From: Acanthamoeba sp. SK_2022b
Taxonomy: Eukaryota > Discosea > Longamoebia > Acanthamoebidae
Reading direction: 5' to 3'
DNA length: 62,754 nucleotides
Assembly: GCA_027943245.1 (NCBI GenBank)
Contig: JANDJZ010000358.1
Coordinates: forward strand, 1-62,754
Shown: one piece after another, positions 12,722-24,209 of the stretch
Position numbering within the stretch: the stretch's first letter is position 1
Layout of the letters: each line of letters opens with the position of its first letter
Program-made: the position numbers and the translations under genes
Notes under the pieces: model-generated
What the model was told of the DNA's origin: nothing
Databases searched by the model: none
What the model saw: the letters and a program-made list of their open reading frames with translations, nothing else

Positions 12722-14025
12722 CTCAGAAAAAGCCATGCCGGTGATGCGCGCCAAGGCCAAGAAGAAGAAGGAAATGCGTGAGAGGGAGATGGCCCGTACG
12801 TACACCGTCGCTCGCGCACAGTGGTTCGTTTGTGCTCGATTTGTGCTCACGCGTCTCCTTTGATTGGTGCGTAGCGATGAAGAGATGCGCTGCGCCGCAG
12901 CCAGCCATGGCGGCGTCCCTCTCCCGTCGTAGCTCTCACGCCAGGAACGCAATAATGGAGGAGAACGATGAGGACCAGCTCGACTGCTTTGGCGGCGGGG
13001 GCGCCTCGAGCGCGCCGCCCCCCGAAGAGTACCTCCGCATTCGCTTTCGGCTCTTTCGTTCTTTCCGCGGTGGTGTCCAACGACGGGGGGGGGGCGGACA
13101 GGTTCTCCAGGTCGACGGCGTCGTCGTCGGTGGAGGTCAACTCCGAGGCCAAGAAGATGGAGATGGCCGACCTCTTCCAGTACAAGGTGCCTGCTCGACC
13201 CCCCTCCCTCTCAGTTTCTTCAACTGTACCACGGCGCTGACAACAACCAATCGGCAACCAATCAGATCACGAACGCGGTCAACGTGAACCGCAACCAGTC
13301 GGCCCTCGTGCCCTTCCTCCATTCCGAGTTCAACGGCGTCAAGGCCTCCGTCTACAACAAGGCATGCACACGCCCCCCCCCTTTTCTGCCGACCAATCGC
13401 CGGCCACCCCCGGTCCTCCATCTAACCACGCGATGGAATGGGAATGCGTGGAATGCGTGGAATGTGATGGTGGGTGGGGTTTGGGGGGGGAGCAGAACGT
13501 GAGGGAGGAGAACCCGCTGGCGGTGATCAAGTTCAAGAACACGTTCGGGGTGCCGCTCGAGTCGGGCCCGCTGTGCCTGTTCGAGGACGACGTCTACGTG
13601 GGCGAGTCGATGCTGCCGCGGGTCAAGGTCAACGAGGAGATCTACGCGGCCTACGCCGTCGACCTCAAGACCACCGTCACCATGACCGACTCCTCCAAAC
13701 GTACGTGTCCGTTACATCATGACATCATGACATGAATGATGATGATGATGATGATGAGAGGATTGACGCTTGGCCTTAAACCACTTGTGGGGGGTGGCGA
13801 TTGCACATGACAGTGCGCGATGTGCACCAGGCCGACGCGGCGCAGTACGACTGGGAGCGGGGCCGCCTGTACATGAGGAGGTGGCGCGTGTACGAGTTCA
13901 CGTACGTGATCGACAACAAGAACGAGCAGGACATCGACCACTTCTACCTCGAGGTACCCCTCAACTCCATCTTTCACGATTGATTGGGTCGCATTCGCTC
14001 TTCTGTTCCACTCATTCGTTAACAC

Positions 14026-14094
<69 letters not shown>

Positions 14095-14678
14095 CACAGC
14101 ATCCGAAGAAGGCGACGGAGCTGGTCGAGACGCCGGAGCCCGACGAGCGGCTGGCGCACTTTTACCGGTTCAAGCTCAAGGTGCCGGCCAAGCAGGTCGT
14201 CAAGTTCGTCGTCAAGTACGCGAGCCCCCCCCCCCACTCCTCCCTCAACACACACCAGCGCGACTGACTCGGCTCGCGCGTGCAGGGAGCGGGAGGCCAG
14301 CGACGCAGCGTATAGCCTGCGCGACGTGACCGAGGAGCTGGTCCAAGAGTGGTCTGCCGCGGTACACACGCGCCCATGCGCAGCGCTGCCCGCCTGTCAC
14401 GTAGTGGGCCAAGTCTAATTACGCACGGCGACGACGCGCACGCGATGTGTGTATAGGGCTACATTCCGAACGATGTCAAGAAGTCGCTTGAGGCCATCGT
14501 CGCGCTCAACGGCGAGTTGGCCGAGCTGCAGCGCAGCCTGTCGGCGGTCTCGACGCACCTGCGTTCGATCAACGAGGACATCAACCGCATCGACAGCTGC
14601 CTGGGCGCCCTCGCCCTCTCCAAGAGCAGCCTCTTTGCGTATCGCCTCCCTCTCCCTCGAGCTGCGATCGCGCGCGCA

Positions 14679-14746
<68 letters not shown>

Positions 14747-14963
14747 CAAAGCACGCGGGCTCACGCGCAACAAATGCCAATTACGACACGACAGGGCGCA
14801 GGACAAGTTCAGGGACTTCTTCACCAAGGAGCTCAACGCAACCAAGGCCGAGCAGTCCAAGGTCGACAAGGAGAAGAACGCGCTCGAGAAGACGCGCAAG
14901 AAGAAGGAATCCGACAAGAAGGCCCTCGTGGGGAACGTCCGCTTCCTCAAGAAGCTCAACTAA
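10648..14963 (+). CDS. DUF4139 family protein, paralogue 1
   Basis: Exon 1 encodes MEQPKELKKG and then FPVKKVVLSKTGIGYFER, the family's N-terminal strand-turn. Exon 2 begins at about 10980 after GGGCAG and reads on to QPFELFFKSGDMNDVLKSL. Later exons carry LEMKTLEKPSYHDAYFLALL and ASYIVEAPVWKTTYRLLF (DUF4139 core), GWALVDNTQNEDWRGVELSL, PFLHSEFNGVKASVYN, NPLAVIKFKNTFGVPLESGP and YEFTYVIDNKNEQDIDHF. The C-terminal coiled coil includes INEDINRIDSCLGALALS. Stop TAA at 14961-14963. About a dozen introns, four carrying long CA/GT tracts. Members of this family occur in bacteria and eukaryotes with no settled function. Much of the exon sequence is near-identical to 27467-31382, but the ends differ. 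Confidence 0.85.
12119..12176. repeat. (CA)n tract in intron
   Basis: Near-perfect CA dinucleotide tract just upstream of the acceptor in a DUF4139 paralogue 1 intron. The equivalent intron of paralogue 2 has only a broken CA-rich stretch. Confidence 0.95.
12657..12718. repeat. (GT)n tract in intron
   Basis: Perfect GT tract immediately before an intron acceptor in DUF4139 paralogue 1. Confidence 0.95.
13362..13495 (+). other. GC-AG intron in DUF4139 paralogue 1
   Basis: The exon ends VYNK (AAG) and the intron begins GCATGC and ends GAGCAG; the next exon reads NVREENPLAVIKF. The join is supported by the uninterrupted homologous stretch in the inverted paralogue at 25.4 kb (LYNEGVNAKNPLMVVRF). 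No usable GT lies at the boundary. Confidence 0.8.
14027..14093. repeat. (CA)n tract in intron
   Basis: CA tract inside an intron of DUF4139 paralogue 1. The matching intron of paralogue 2 (about 30405-30490) has none. Confidence 0.95.
14686..14745. repeat. (CA)n tract in intron
   Basis: CA tract in the last large intron of DUF4139 paralogue 1. The matching intron of paralogue 2 instead has a GTGTGC hexamer tract (31081-31128). Confidence 0.95.
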
Positions 14964-15032
14964 GCGCCCGGCCTCGTTTAAAGAAGAGTACAAGGCTCGA
15001 GGTGGAGCACCATCAGTTAGACATCCACTTTG

Positions 15033-15044
15033 ATATATATATAT
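15033..15044 (+). promoter_or_regulatory. Candidate TATA element for the LRR gene
   Basis: A TATATATATATA run about 200 bases before the LRR start codon at 15242 and 70 bases after the stop of the DUF4139 gene. Position and composition fit a core promoter, but AT-rich spacer could give the same by chance. Confidence 0.35.
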
Positions 15045-15241
15045 TCTTCCACAAGAGGACAGTTCGCATCATGAATTCAAGTTCTGGCTCAAGAGTAGAA
15101 GAGTTAATCGCGGTGGCCGTAGCAAAATCGTTTCTCACCGCGCGTGGTTGGTTTGAGCGTTGCCGTTCAACGTTCTTACCAAAAACGCTGCGCTGGCTTT
15201 TTTGATAACATTATCGTTTTTTTAATATTCTCTTTCGCCCC

Positions 15242-18200
15242 ATGACCAGCCTACCGGCGCCGTGGTTGTGCACAACGAAGAGTGATGGGTTGCTGCTCGA
15301 GGCGGACAACCGTGTGCGCAGTCTCGTCGCCCGGTGTCTCGATTCCGTTGCCCTCCTGCTCAGGTACTCCATTCTGCTGATAAATAAGTCGTATTTGAGT
15401 AAAACCAAAATAAGAACCAACAACGTTGGCCACAGCCACAGTCATGCCGGGTCCCAGCTCTTGCAGGTACCTGCTGAACTCAAGGAGCGGCTGTGGTCTC
15501 TTATGAGGCATCGTGAGCAGCTTTCCCCCGCCGCACGTAAGACATCATTCTCGCTCTTGTCTTGCTTGTACGTGGTCTGCTGCTCAATCTCGACTCACCC
15601 TCCTGTGACGCGGTGCAGTGGAGTACTTCATGGCCAATCGAAGCACCTTCTGCTATCGTGACTTTGCTCCGTTCGTCATCGGCGCAGAGGCGGCCACCAC
15701 ACCATTCCTCACCGTCAAGGAGCTCATCCGGATCGTTCACGACACCTGTCCCGATCTTGATACGGTACATACATACATGAGGTTTGGTCATGATGATCCT
15801 GTTCAATGTCATTAACAGATCTTTGCAGCTGGATTTGAGCGGGTGTGGTGAGTTGGTGGACAACCAGTTATGCTTGTTGCTCAACAAGGCCAGCCTGCAC
15901 CGCACGCTGAAAACCGTGTCGCTGGCCGAGTGCTCCAATCTCACAGACAAGTCGGTGTCGTTGCTCAGTCACTGTTCGCAGCTCAGGTCGCTCGGTGCGC
16001 ATGTTGACGTCCAGACTCACTCGAGCTCGATTGGTCCGCTTTGCTTACCTCGCACATACTTGCCCACCGCCTCCCCAAACAACAGATCTGTCTGGCATCT
16101 ACGAGCTGTCCGACAAATCTCTCGTGGTCATCATCAACAAACTCTCATCTCTGCAGCACCTCGCCCTCCGTGTACGCTCCGTGGCAGATGTCCTGATTGG
16201 CCGTCATGTTGTACCCTTCTGGGTGTCCTGACTGTGTGCGTGTGCGTGTGCGTGTGCGTGTGCGTGCGTGTGCGTGTGCGTGTGCGTGTGCGGCTGGTTC
16301 AGGACTGTGCGGGCATCTCGCCGAACCTGATCCGGTTGCTGGCTAAGCACGACGCACGTGTGCACACCCTGGACCTGTCTGGCGTCAAGCTCCAGTCGAT
16401 CTTCTCCACGCAGAAGAGCCAGGGGGATTACGTGCGTCATCGCGCCCTCTTACAATTTCTCAATTCCCCAACATCGTTTTGTTGCGCAGATGGCAGCAGT
16501 TGCGCTACTTACGGCTCCAACGATGTGTCCTGACGCCGCCAAGCGTGAAGGACATATCGGCCCTTGTTGGACTCCACAGGTGCAATCCACACTCTTTCCA
16601 CGAGACTGGTTCTTCAAATGGCTCCTGCTAAACTTTGAAAACCGGCAGCCTCGATGTGACCGGAGTGGTTGGCGTGCCGTCAGATCTGTTGATAGACTCC
16701 GTGTGCACTTCGCTCACGCGCCTTGAAAAGCTCCTCTTTAGGTACACACGTAGAACGTTACAACTGGATGCGCACTAACGGGGCAACCTAACATCTCGAA
16801 ATCTTGGCGTGGTGCATAGGGACTTGGCAGTTCACGTGACGTGTCTCAAGCGCCTGCTTGACGATCACTGCTCCCTCAAGGTACGGCCCAATGCCTGCGG
16901 AGTTGGCGTTTCTTAAGGTGGCTATGGCAGTGGTTGGCGGTCGAGGGCTGCGATATCGAGGTAGCAATCCAGCAGCCAAGCAAGGTGAAGGGCGGAAACG
17001 CTGCCAAGAACTAGAAGCAAAACCAGTTCGAACGGGCCAAGCAATCCAAGAACAAGAAGAAACGAGGAAAGGCGACTCTACAGGTCGTCGAAGCGGTTGC
17101 GGAGTCGCAAGAGCGAAGCGACAGCGACCAAGTTGGCAAGTGTGTTGCTCCCTCGCTCCGCGGCTCTTGGTGTTTGACTCACGCCATGAGCGCGACGATC
17201 AGGTCCGCCGGGCAACCCCGGCGAGAGGTCGAGGACCTTGTCGGGTGCAAGGGCAGCCAGCTGGCCTACTTATCTCTACGCGACTCCGGAGGGCCCTTTG
17301 GCCACGAGACCACGGACGTCGTCACAGCTGTCTTGAAAAGCGGGTCTTCTCTGCCTAGCCTCACCAACCTCGACCTGAGTTTCGCCGGTTCTGGGTCGCT
17401 TCTCCTCCAGCCTGTGCTCGCCCGGCATCCGGGCTTAAAGGTGCTGTCGCTTAGGGCTCCGCATTGGAAGACCGCAGAGGCCCCAGACAATGCCGGCACG
17501 CACACTGCGATTTGTCGTGTACATAACTAACGGGTTGCATGCAATGCAGACAGCACACCTATCGCATTAGCGCGTTTGCGCATTGAACGCCCGTTCTGCG
17601 GGGGCATGGTAGCTCGCCATTTTATACTCCTCCCACATCATATCGTAATTAGGTCCTCTTTGTTTTTCTCCTCCCGTTCAGGACGTGAGCATGCTGTTCA
17701 CTCAGATGGCGGCGACGCTCACCGAACTGGAGCTCAGTATGTGCGCTCGGCCACTCGTCTGGTTTAACCACGACCAGGAGGTGTTGTTTCCTCGCACGAA
17801 CCAGGGGCGTTCCTGCGTTTTTCGTCTACTTCCCAACCTGAAACGACTGCGTCTCATCGACTTTGAATTCGTCGACACACATGTGGAGCCCTTCTTTGTC
17901 TACCTCTCCTCTTCCAAACTGGTACTGGGCAATCCCCCTTGTTTACCTTTTCTCCAACACTATCTTCATTCATCAATCTTGTTGTTACATTGTGATACTA
18001 GGAGCTGCTGGACCTATCAGTGACCCCTAGCTTCTGCGGTCCCACAGAGAGACCTGTGTTTCGTGCTCCCAAAGATCTCAGCTTCGCCTACGCCCTGCCT
18101 TTCTACATGCCGCACGTGTGTGCCCCTCTTTTGGTTGCAAAAACAGAAATGGGAGAGCTAATCCTACCGTCGCTCGTTGCGCGTGCAACGACAGACAATG

Positions 18201-18320
18201 GAGGTGTTGACCCTTGACGGTTGGCTCTACGAACGCACTGTAGTCGAGGCAATAACCCACGGCGAGACTGTTTCTGACGTATGTGATTGGGCGAGGGCCA
18301 TGAAAGGTGTACAGGCCTAA
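15242..18320 (+). CDS. Leucine-rich repeat protein (F-box/AMN1-like LRRs)
   Basis: ATG at 15242, about a dozen exons, stop TAA at 18318-18320 after AMKGVQA. The start region (LVARCLDSVALLL, then VPAELKERLWSLM) resembles the degenerate F-box-like heads of amoeba LRR proteins. Cysteine-containing LRRs follow: LDLSGCGELVDNQLCLLL, LKTVSLAECSNLTDKSVSLL, DLSGIYELSDKSLVVII, HLALRDCAGISPNLIRLL, LTNLDLSFAGSGSLLLQPVL and LKRLRLIDFEFVDTHVEPFF. A basic Lys/Gln linker splits the LRR array in the middle (about 16980-17130). LRRs of this type often choose substrates for ubiquitin ligases; that role is inferred. I cannot show a confident F-box. Confidence 0.75.
16234..16291. repeat. (GTGTGC)-type tract in intron
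   Basis: Hexamer-like GTGCGT repeat ending near an acceptor in the LRR gene. Confidence 0.9.
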
Positions 18321-18636
18321 ACTCGCGTGGCTTGTGCGTGCACAGGTCTTTTGGGGGCTGCAAACCAGCTGTGAAAGGGAGCGGCAGGTGCGGGTAATTC
18401 ATCGCGTTCCTCGCCCCACAGAGCGGGACGATGATTCATGCTACCGAGACAACTGGGCTTGACGTTCTGGCCCCACTCTCCTGTTGTCTGATGATCTTTC
18501 TTCTTTATTCTGTATCTTGACGAAGTACAAAAGAAGCTCCACGCATCTGTCTGCAGCATAACGTCCCGTTGGCATTGATCCCGCCTAGCCAGCAGGAACT
18601 GATGGCAAACAGGGCACTCGTGCCTCCCCAACGGGT
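18321..18636. other. Convergent 3' ends, no gene seen
   Basis: 316 bases between the stop of the plus-strand LRR gene and the stop of the minus-strand PH gene. The stretch would hold both 3' UTRs. No coding signal stands out. Confidence 0.4.
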
Positions 18637-21216
18637 CTAGTTCAACAAGTGGCGGTATTCCTGAAGCGAACGACAGCTTCTCCATGCACGTCGCATGAGA
18701 GGAGGTATCTTGGCAAACACTGGGTACGTGTCCATGAGGAGTCTCAGGGGTGCATCTTTCACCACGATCACCCACGTTGCTTCTCACAGAACGAGGACCT
18801 ATGATGTTAGTCCAGGGAGCAGAATGAAGAAAACAACCAGGCACACCCTTGAAGAAGCTAAGGAGGGTGAGACCACTTGAACCACGCTTGGTGCAATGCT
18901 GTAGACATGCTTAGGCCAAGGTGTCACTACAAGTTTGCGCTCAGGGAAGTCACCTTCCACGTGGGTGTATTCTTACAGGACTACTACAGACTGAATCAAT
19001 TACGTTGGTTGCGGAACAGGATAGGATTGCCCCGCCAGACCGTGTGTGTGAGGATCAAGCTCTGCAGCGAGTTGAAGATGGTGGTGGGCGTTGTGGGGTG
19101 GAGTAGCTCCAGGATGACCGATCCACTATCCCCAAAGTTGAATATGATCCACTGCTCCCTCTCATCCTCGGGCCTAACCACAGCACTCGAACTAGTTTAG
19201 CACCCCTTCCACCTCGAGACCGTGGTTGGTGGACCCGACCTGGTAATTGCCTGAAGGTGTTGTATTGGCCGTAGCCACACGTCTCTCGAGTTGGCGTCCA
19301 GCAGCCGTAAGTTATGCAGGTCTACTACCATGGTGCACGGCTTAGGTTCTACCCCCAAGCCCATCTGCGCGCAATGGTCAGTATTGAGGTTCGTGCTCGG
19401 GAACGTGGTGGTGGGCAGGGAATTGCCTGGAGCATCACTGAGTAAGCAACGCCGGAGTGTCGCTTGGCCGGGTTGGCGTAGTACACATTGGTCCAGAGGG
19501 CGTCAACCCACTCCTGCTTATCTTCAACTGATGCAGCTTCGAAGAGTAACATCTTTGAACCTCCGTTTATCCTGAACGTGCGCTCTGTGCAGTTGTGAGA
19601 TTCGTTAGCGAGCTTCTAAGAAGCGCGAAGCGTGCAATGGGGTGTAAGTCAGTACCGGGGTGCTTCACGCTTTTGATCGAGCTGGTAGCGGGGTCCACCA
19701 TACAGCCGCCTCGCAAGCTGATGCGTCCCTTGCTTGACTTATTGACTCCGGTAGCGTAGCGGAGGAAGGGATACTCCAGGGAAACCCACCTGTTTCAACC
19801 GACAAGCATGTGAGAACCCAACGTGCGTAGCATTAGCGCGGATGGCAGTGTACCTCTTCTTCCACTGCGCGAAGCGTCCTTCCCTGCTCTTGATGAGCCA
19901 CCCAGTCTTGGTAGAAGGTTCTTGCACATCGTCTAGTATGTAATATCCGAGGTAAGTGAGCTTGTATCCACTGGACTGGTACGTAGTGTCTCTGCTCTGC
20001 TCTGCATATGTGCCTGCGCGTACCTCGGTTGACAGTCCTTGACCGACACTTGACAATGACTCGGATTCCATTGGCGTCCTCTTTCTCCTCCTCTGACGAA
20101 TACTCTTCTTCCTCAGTAGCCGTACGCCTGTCCGACAAGCGCTTGTCTTCTTCATAGTTGTCGTTGTGGGACGGGGCTGCCTCGCTATCGTGCGCTTCGC
20201 TCACCGGCGTACCACTCCCGACCGAATCGACACGGGGCTGGCAGGAGACGGCCTCTCGCTGAGTTACAGAGAGCTGAGACTTCTGGTCTGCAGATACGAC
20301 AAGCTGAGGCATGGCCATGTCTGCAGTTCGTGTAGTGATTGACCCTTGCCTCTTTCTTTGCAAGAAGACTTCAACCTGCGCCGACGGCTTTTCGAGCTCT
20401 CCAGAGCTTCTGGTAGAGGTGTCGTGCTGACGCTGCGCAGCCACCAGTGTCTGTTGAAGAGGGTTCTTCGTAGGCGTAGCAGGTGGCAGACCATTGCTCG
20501 ATGTTGGCTGCTGGTTGGAGCGTGACCTGATCCAGGATCCTGCGCCCCCCTCAGCCACTGGGCCTTGGGCGTGTTGCGTGAGAGTGGGAGCAGGGGCGGC
20601 ACTCCACGTGGATAACAGCTTCGCTGGCTGTTGGGATCGCGGGGACACGATGTTTTCTGTCATCGACCGCTGCGTCTTGTCCTCCTCCGAGCTTGCCGGG
20701 GCTACGTCGGGAGACCTTGGTGGACACGTGCTAAGGTCGATACGTTTGATTGCATCTACTGAGCTCTTCTCGGAGGACGTGTTAGTGGTCGCTGTGCTAG
20801 TGGTGGTAGAGGTGATGGCAGGAGGTGGTGCGGCAGGCAGGTCTATCTGTGGCTTCTTGTGCGGTGTGGGCACTGGAACAGGTTTGTGTCGAGGCGGCTC
20901 TAGCTCCTCCTTCAGAGTTCCGCTCTGCTGTTTGGCTAATGTCTCCCACTCGCGAATGAGCATGCTACTCTTCTTGGCCTCGAGTTCGACCAGCGACTTC
21001 CTTCGCTCCTTGGCAGCGCTTGCGGGCACAGTCAGCTCCATCTGCTGCAGCTTCATGCTTATCTCCTTCACTCCCACACGCTTGGTCTGCATATCGGCAG
21101 ACCCCTCCTCTGCCTTCATGGTGGCTTCTATGTAATCTTGGTAGAGATGGTCTCGCAACCAAGGCAGCCGCTAATCCCTTATAAAGAAACAAAAATCGTA
21201 CCTCTTCAAAGGTCAT
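18637..21216 (-). CDS. PH-domain protein with low-complexity N-terminal half
   Basis: The start is a tiny exon (MTFEE, ATG at 21214-21216) spliced to RLPWLRDHLYQDYIEATMK. A short coiled-coil region (KEISMKLQQMELTVPASAAK, then ELEAKKSSMLIREWETLAKQ) is followed by about 250 residues of Pro/Ser/Thr-rich disordered sequence. A pleckstrin-homology domain spans several exons near 19330-19990: TGWLIKSREGRFAQWKKR, WVSLEYPFLRYATGVNKSSK and MLLFEAASVEDKQEWVDAL, the last with the invariant PH C-terminal Trp. Further exons encode DEREQWIIFNFGDSGSVIL and VEGDFPERKLVVTPWPKHVY, and the protein ends with SLQEYRHLLN. It probably binds phosphoinositides or a small GTPase. The C-terminal segment matches no family I know. 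Confidence 0.7.
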
Positions 21217-21354
21217 GTTAACCAAAAAAGGATGGTGTACCACGGAGTAATATGTGCAATATATATTTCATTTGTGCCACAAATCGCCCGATATCGGGGC
21301 AGCCATCTCTTTTCACCTCTGGCCAGCTATCTCTTTTCACCTCCCGCCTCCACT
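21217..21354. promoter_or_regulatory. Compact divergent promoter, PH gene / secreted LRR gene
   Basis: Only 138 bases separate the two start codons. A plus-strand AATATATATTTC at about 21256-21268, some 90 bases before the LRR start, is a good TATA candidate. Confidence 0.5.
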
Positions 21355-22333
21355 ATGCAGCACCGCGTCTTCTTCCTGTCCTTGGCCGCCGTGGTCGCGG
21401 GACTGCTGATGGTCGGAGTTCAAGGCCACCTGGTGCCGGCACACATGGAGAGCGCCCTGGCCGACTCCCAGCTCCAGGCGCTCTACGACCTGTACCAGTC
21501 CACGGGCGGCTCCAACTGGGTCAACAGCACCGGCTGGAGCTCAAGCAACGACGACCCATGTGGCCGCAAGCCAGGCAACAGCCCTTGGTACTTCTCGGAC
21601 ACAAGCAACTACCCCCCCCCCGGCAAGTGAAGATAGCATGTTGCGGTCTCGCTTGCCAAGAGTACAAAAATCATGAGACTTAGCTAACACACCGCTGTAC
21701 AGGTATGGCGTCACTTGCTCGGGCGGCTACGTGATCAAGCTGTCGCTCGACAAGAACGGGCTGGGCGGCATCCTGCCGGCCTCGATCAGCAACGTGCTCT
21801 ACGTAGAGGGCCTCCACTTTCGCGGCAACATGCTCATCGGGTCCGTGCCCCACACGCTCGGCGACATCCAGACGCTGCGCACGCTCGACCTGTCCTACAA
21901 CCACCTCAGCGGGGTCATCCCCCAGCTCGGTTCCAACTCCACCAGCCTGGCCTACCTCTACCTGGGCAACAACCAGCTGGGCGGTGGCATCCCCGGCTCG
22001 TTCCAGTCGCTCACCGGCCTGACCGAGCTCGACCTGTCCAACAACAGGCTCACCGGCCCCGTGCCCGAGTGGCTGGCGTCGCTGTCGCTGACGTCGCTCT
22101 GGGTTCCCTACAACTCCCTGAGTGGCAAGTTCCCGCCGGCGCTGTGCCGGTCGCTCATCCTGTGCTCGGCCGCCTTCAACCCGCGCCTCATGTGCCCTTC
22201 CATGGACTGCACCTGCGGCGCCATGCAGTCGTGCAACTGCAACGCGCTGTGCCAGACGTCGAGCCAGTGCACGGGCCTCTGCACCAACTGCGTGGGCGCC
22301 TCGCCCTACATGAACGGCTACTGCCAGTCCTAG
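21355..22333 (+). CDS. Secreted leucine-rich repeat protein with Cys-rich tail
   Basis: Two exons (21355-21626 and 21703-22333) joined as PPPGK-YGVTC. A signal peptide (VFFLSLAAVVAGLLMVGVQG) precedes an LRRNT_2-like cap (LYDLYQSTGGSNWVNSTGW ... YGVTC). Plant-type 24-residue LRRs follow, with LRTLDLSYNHLSGVIPQL, YLYLGNNQLGGGIPGSF and ELDLSNNRLTGPVPEWL. The C-terminal roughly 50 residues are very Cys-rich (CTCGAMQSCNCNALCQ...), with no GPI signal or TM segment seen. A secreted recognition or adhesion protein is likely; the ligand is unknown. About 300 residues. It shares a divergent promoter with the PH gene. Confidence 0.88.
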
Positions 22334-22422
22334 CTGTGTTTGTTGTAGTGGTTGTAGTAATACACAACGGGTCGTTGGTGTGTCACAACCGCGCCGCTGT
22401 CGGTGTCAATCATACATGTCAA

Positions 22423-23328
22423 TCATTCCCACCAGAACTGCTTCTCGTCGGAGGAAGCCACGGCTGATGTCGCGGGCGCGGGCTCGGCAGCGGCGCACGT
22501 GGGAGCGGCGGTGCCTCCCCGCTGGCTCTCGCCATCACTTTGTGCGATCGCGCCCTCGTCGGTGGTCGCGGGCGTCTTGGCGGAGGCGGCGGCGGCGGCA
22601 CTGCCGGCGACGTTCTCACCGGTCCGACTTCGCTTGGCGTTCGCCTCGCTCATCGCGCCTACGTCTTTCTTCCATTCCCGATCGACCGTCTTCTTGAATC
22701 CACCGTCCTCCTCGCGGCCCTTTCGCTTCTTGTTCTTGCTCTCCTGTTCGTGCTTGGCCGCTTCCCTCTCCCTCTCCCTCTCCCTCTCCCTCTCCCTCCT
22801 CTCCCGCTTCTCCTTCTTCTTCTCTTGCCTTCGCTGCTTTGCGCTCTTGTACACCGCTTGTGCCAAGACGAGCGACGGCCCCGTGGGCTCGCGTTGGCCT
22901 TGCCGCGCTGTGTGTGGCAGGCCCGAGGGCCGGGGAGGCCGTGGCCGTAGCGTTCGGCTGGGCCGAGGGGGGGAGCCAGTGCTCCCTTTGTTATTACCGC
23001 CTCCTTCTTCGTGGTAGTCTTCGTCCTTTTCATCGTCCTGTTCATAGGCATGCTCATGGTCTTGGTCGTGGTCATGGTCGTGTTCATGGGCATAGGCATG
23101 GGCACAGGCATGGGCATAGGCATGGGCATGGTCGTCATCGTCATCGTCGTCGTCGTCTTCGTCGCCGCATTGCTGGGCTTGTGCGATGATGTCGTCGATC
23201 ATTCTGTGCCAGAGGCTCGCGTCGAGCGTCGTCGGAAACGCTGCGGGCGGGGCAGTCTTCGACCCGTGTAGCGCGTGGAACTGACGAACCACCGTGCTCA
23301 ACTCCTGCTGCTGTGGCCTATCATCACA

Positions 23329-23388
<60 letters not shown>

Positions 23389-23989
23389 GTCAGGTTGGTG
23401 TGGTGGCGTGTCGCGACTGCGAGCGCGTGGGCGGGAGCACCATGGGCCCGCCACGGATTTGGGCGGCTCCACGCGGCCCATGAGCTGGTGCGGGTGGACC
23501 AGGTAGCACTCGTGGCAGAACGTCTGCGCCATCTCCAGCTCTGGCACAGGCGCGCGCGCGCGCGTCACACAATAAATCGGATGAGAGACGCAACACGCGC
23601 GCGCGCTCTGTACGGTGAACGGTACCCGCCCAGCAGCCACGACAGTGGAGGGCGTTCGCCCCGGGCACGGGGCAGAAAAGGACGGCCATGCCTCTGGAGG
23701 CATTGACGAGGCACCGACGGTAGTGCAGCGCGAGGTGCTTCCTCTTCACGATGTGATGCTCGTTGAAGGGGCAGCGCACGAGCGACTGGGTGGTGATGAC
23801 GTCAGATCGTGGTGAGGATGAGGACGGCGAAGAGTGAGGTGGAGGTGAGGTGTGGCGGACCTTGCCGAGGAGGTTCGGGGCTTGAGGGCACTTGTGCTGG
23901 TGCTTGTTCACGAACGTCTTGTGTGGCATGACGTGGTTTGGGTTGAAGGGGCACACCCACCGGACGAGCGCACTCACATCCTGTGCCAT
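22423..23989 (-). CDS. CHHC zinc-finger protein (U11-48K / GTSF1-type fingers)
   Basis: Exon 1 (from 23989) holds the first CHHC finger, CPFNPNHVMPHKTFVNKHQHKC. Exon 2 holds a second, CPFNEHHIVKRKHLALHYRRC. Exon 3 has a variant Cys/His motif (FCHECYLVHPHQLMGRV). CHHC fingers occur in the spliceosomal U11-48K protein, tRNA methyltransferase TRM13 and the piRNA factor GTSF1/Asterix, where they bind RNA. The last exon (to 22423, ending KQFWWE) is low complexity: a run of Asp, an alternating His/Ala/Tyr/Asp/Glu stretch, then Lys/Arg/Glu-rich disordered sequence. Two tandem fingers with a disordered acidic tail look most like GTSF1. A long CA tract (23329-23387) sits in the third intron. Confidence 0.78.
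22763..22800. repeat. (CCCTCT)n tract in coding exon
   Basis: Hexamer tract within the last exon of the CHHC zinc-finger gene; on the coding strand it gives alternating Arg-Glu. Confidence 0.85.
23329..23387. repeat. (CA)n tract in intron
   Basis: CA tract (GT on the coding strand) just downstream in plus coordinates of the last-exon acceptor of the CHHC zinc-finger gene. Confidence 0.95.
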
Positions 23990-24209
23990 TACAGGGGTGA
24001 AGATTGTAAACTAATTAATCATATGAGCATTGGATCAATGCAGTCCAAATTTTGATTTGAATTATGTTGAATATGGGCAGATCATCAACTGGTCTTCAAC
24101 TTGAAGAAGGGGCGCACCTTCTTCATTTGTGGCCAAAAAGATTATTATAAATACATAAATGATTTTCATTTATTATTTTTCCGCGCCTTGAAAAGGAAGA
24201 CCTGCCCGC

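Noticed and set aside
22423..23703. A single 426-residue ORF for the CHHC gene tail
   Set aside because: It reads through the intron with the CA tract. Splicing keeps the conserved parts and removes the Cys-Val repeat.
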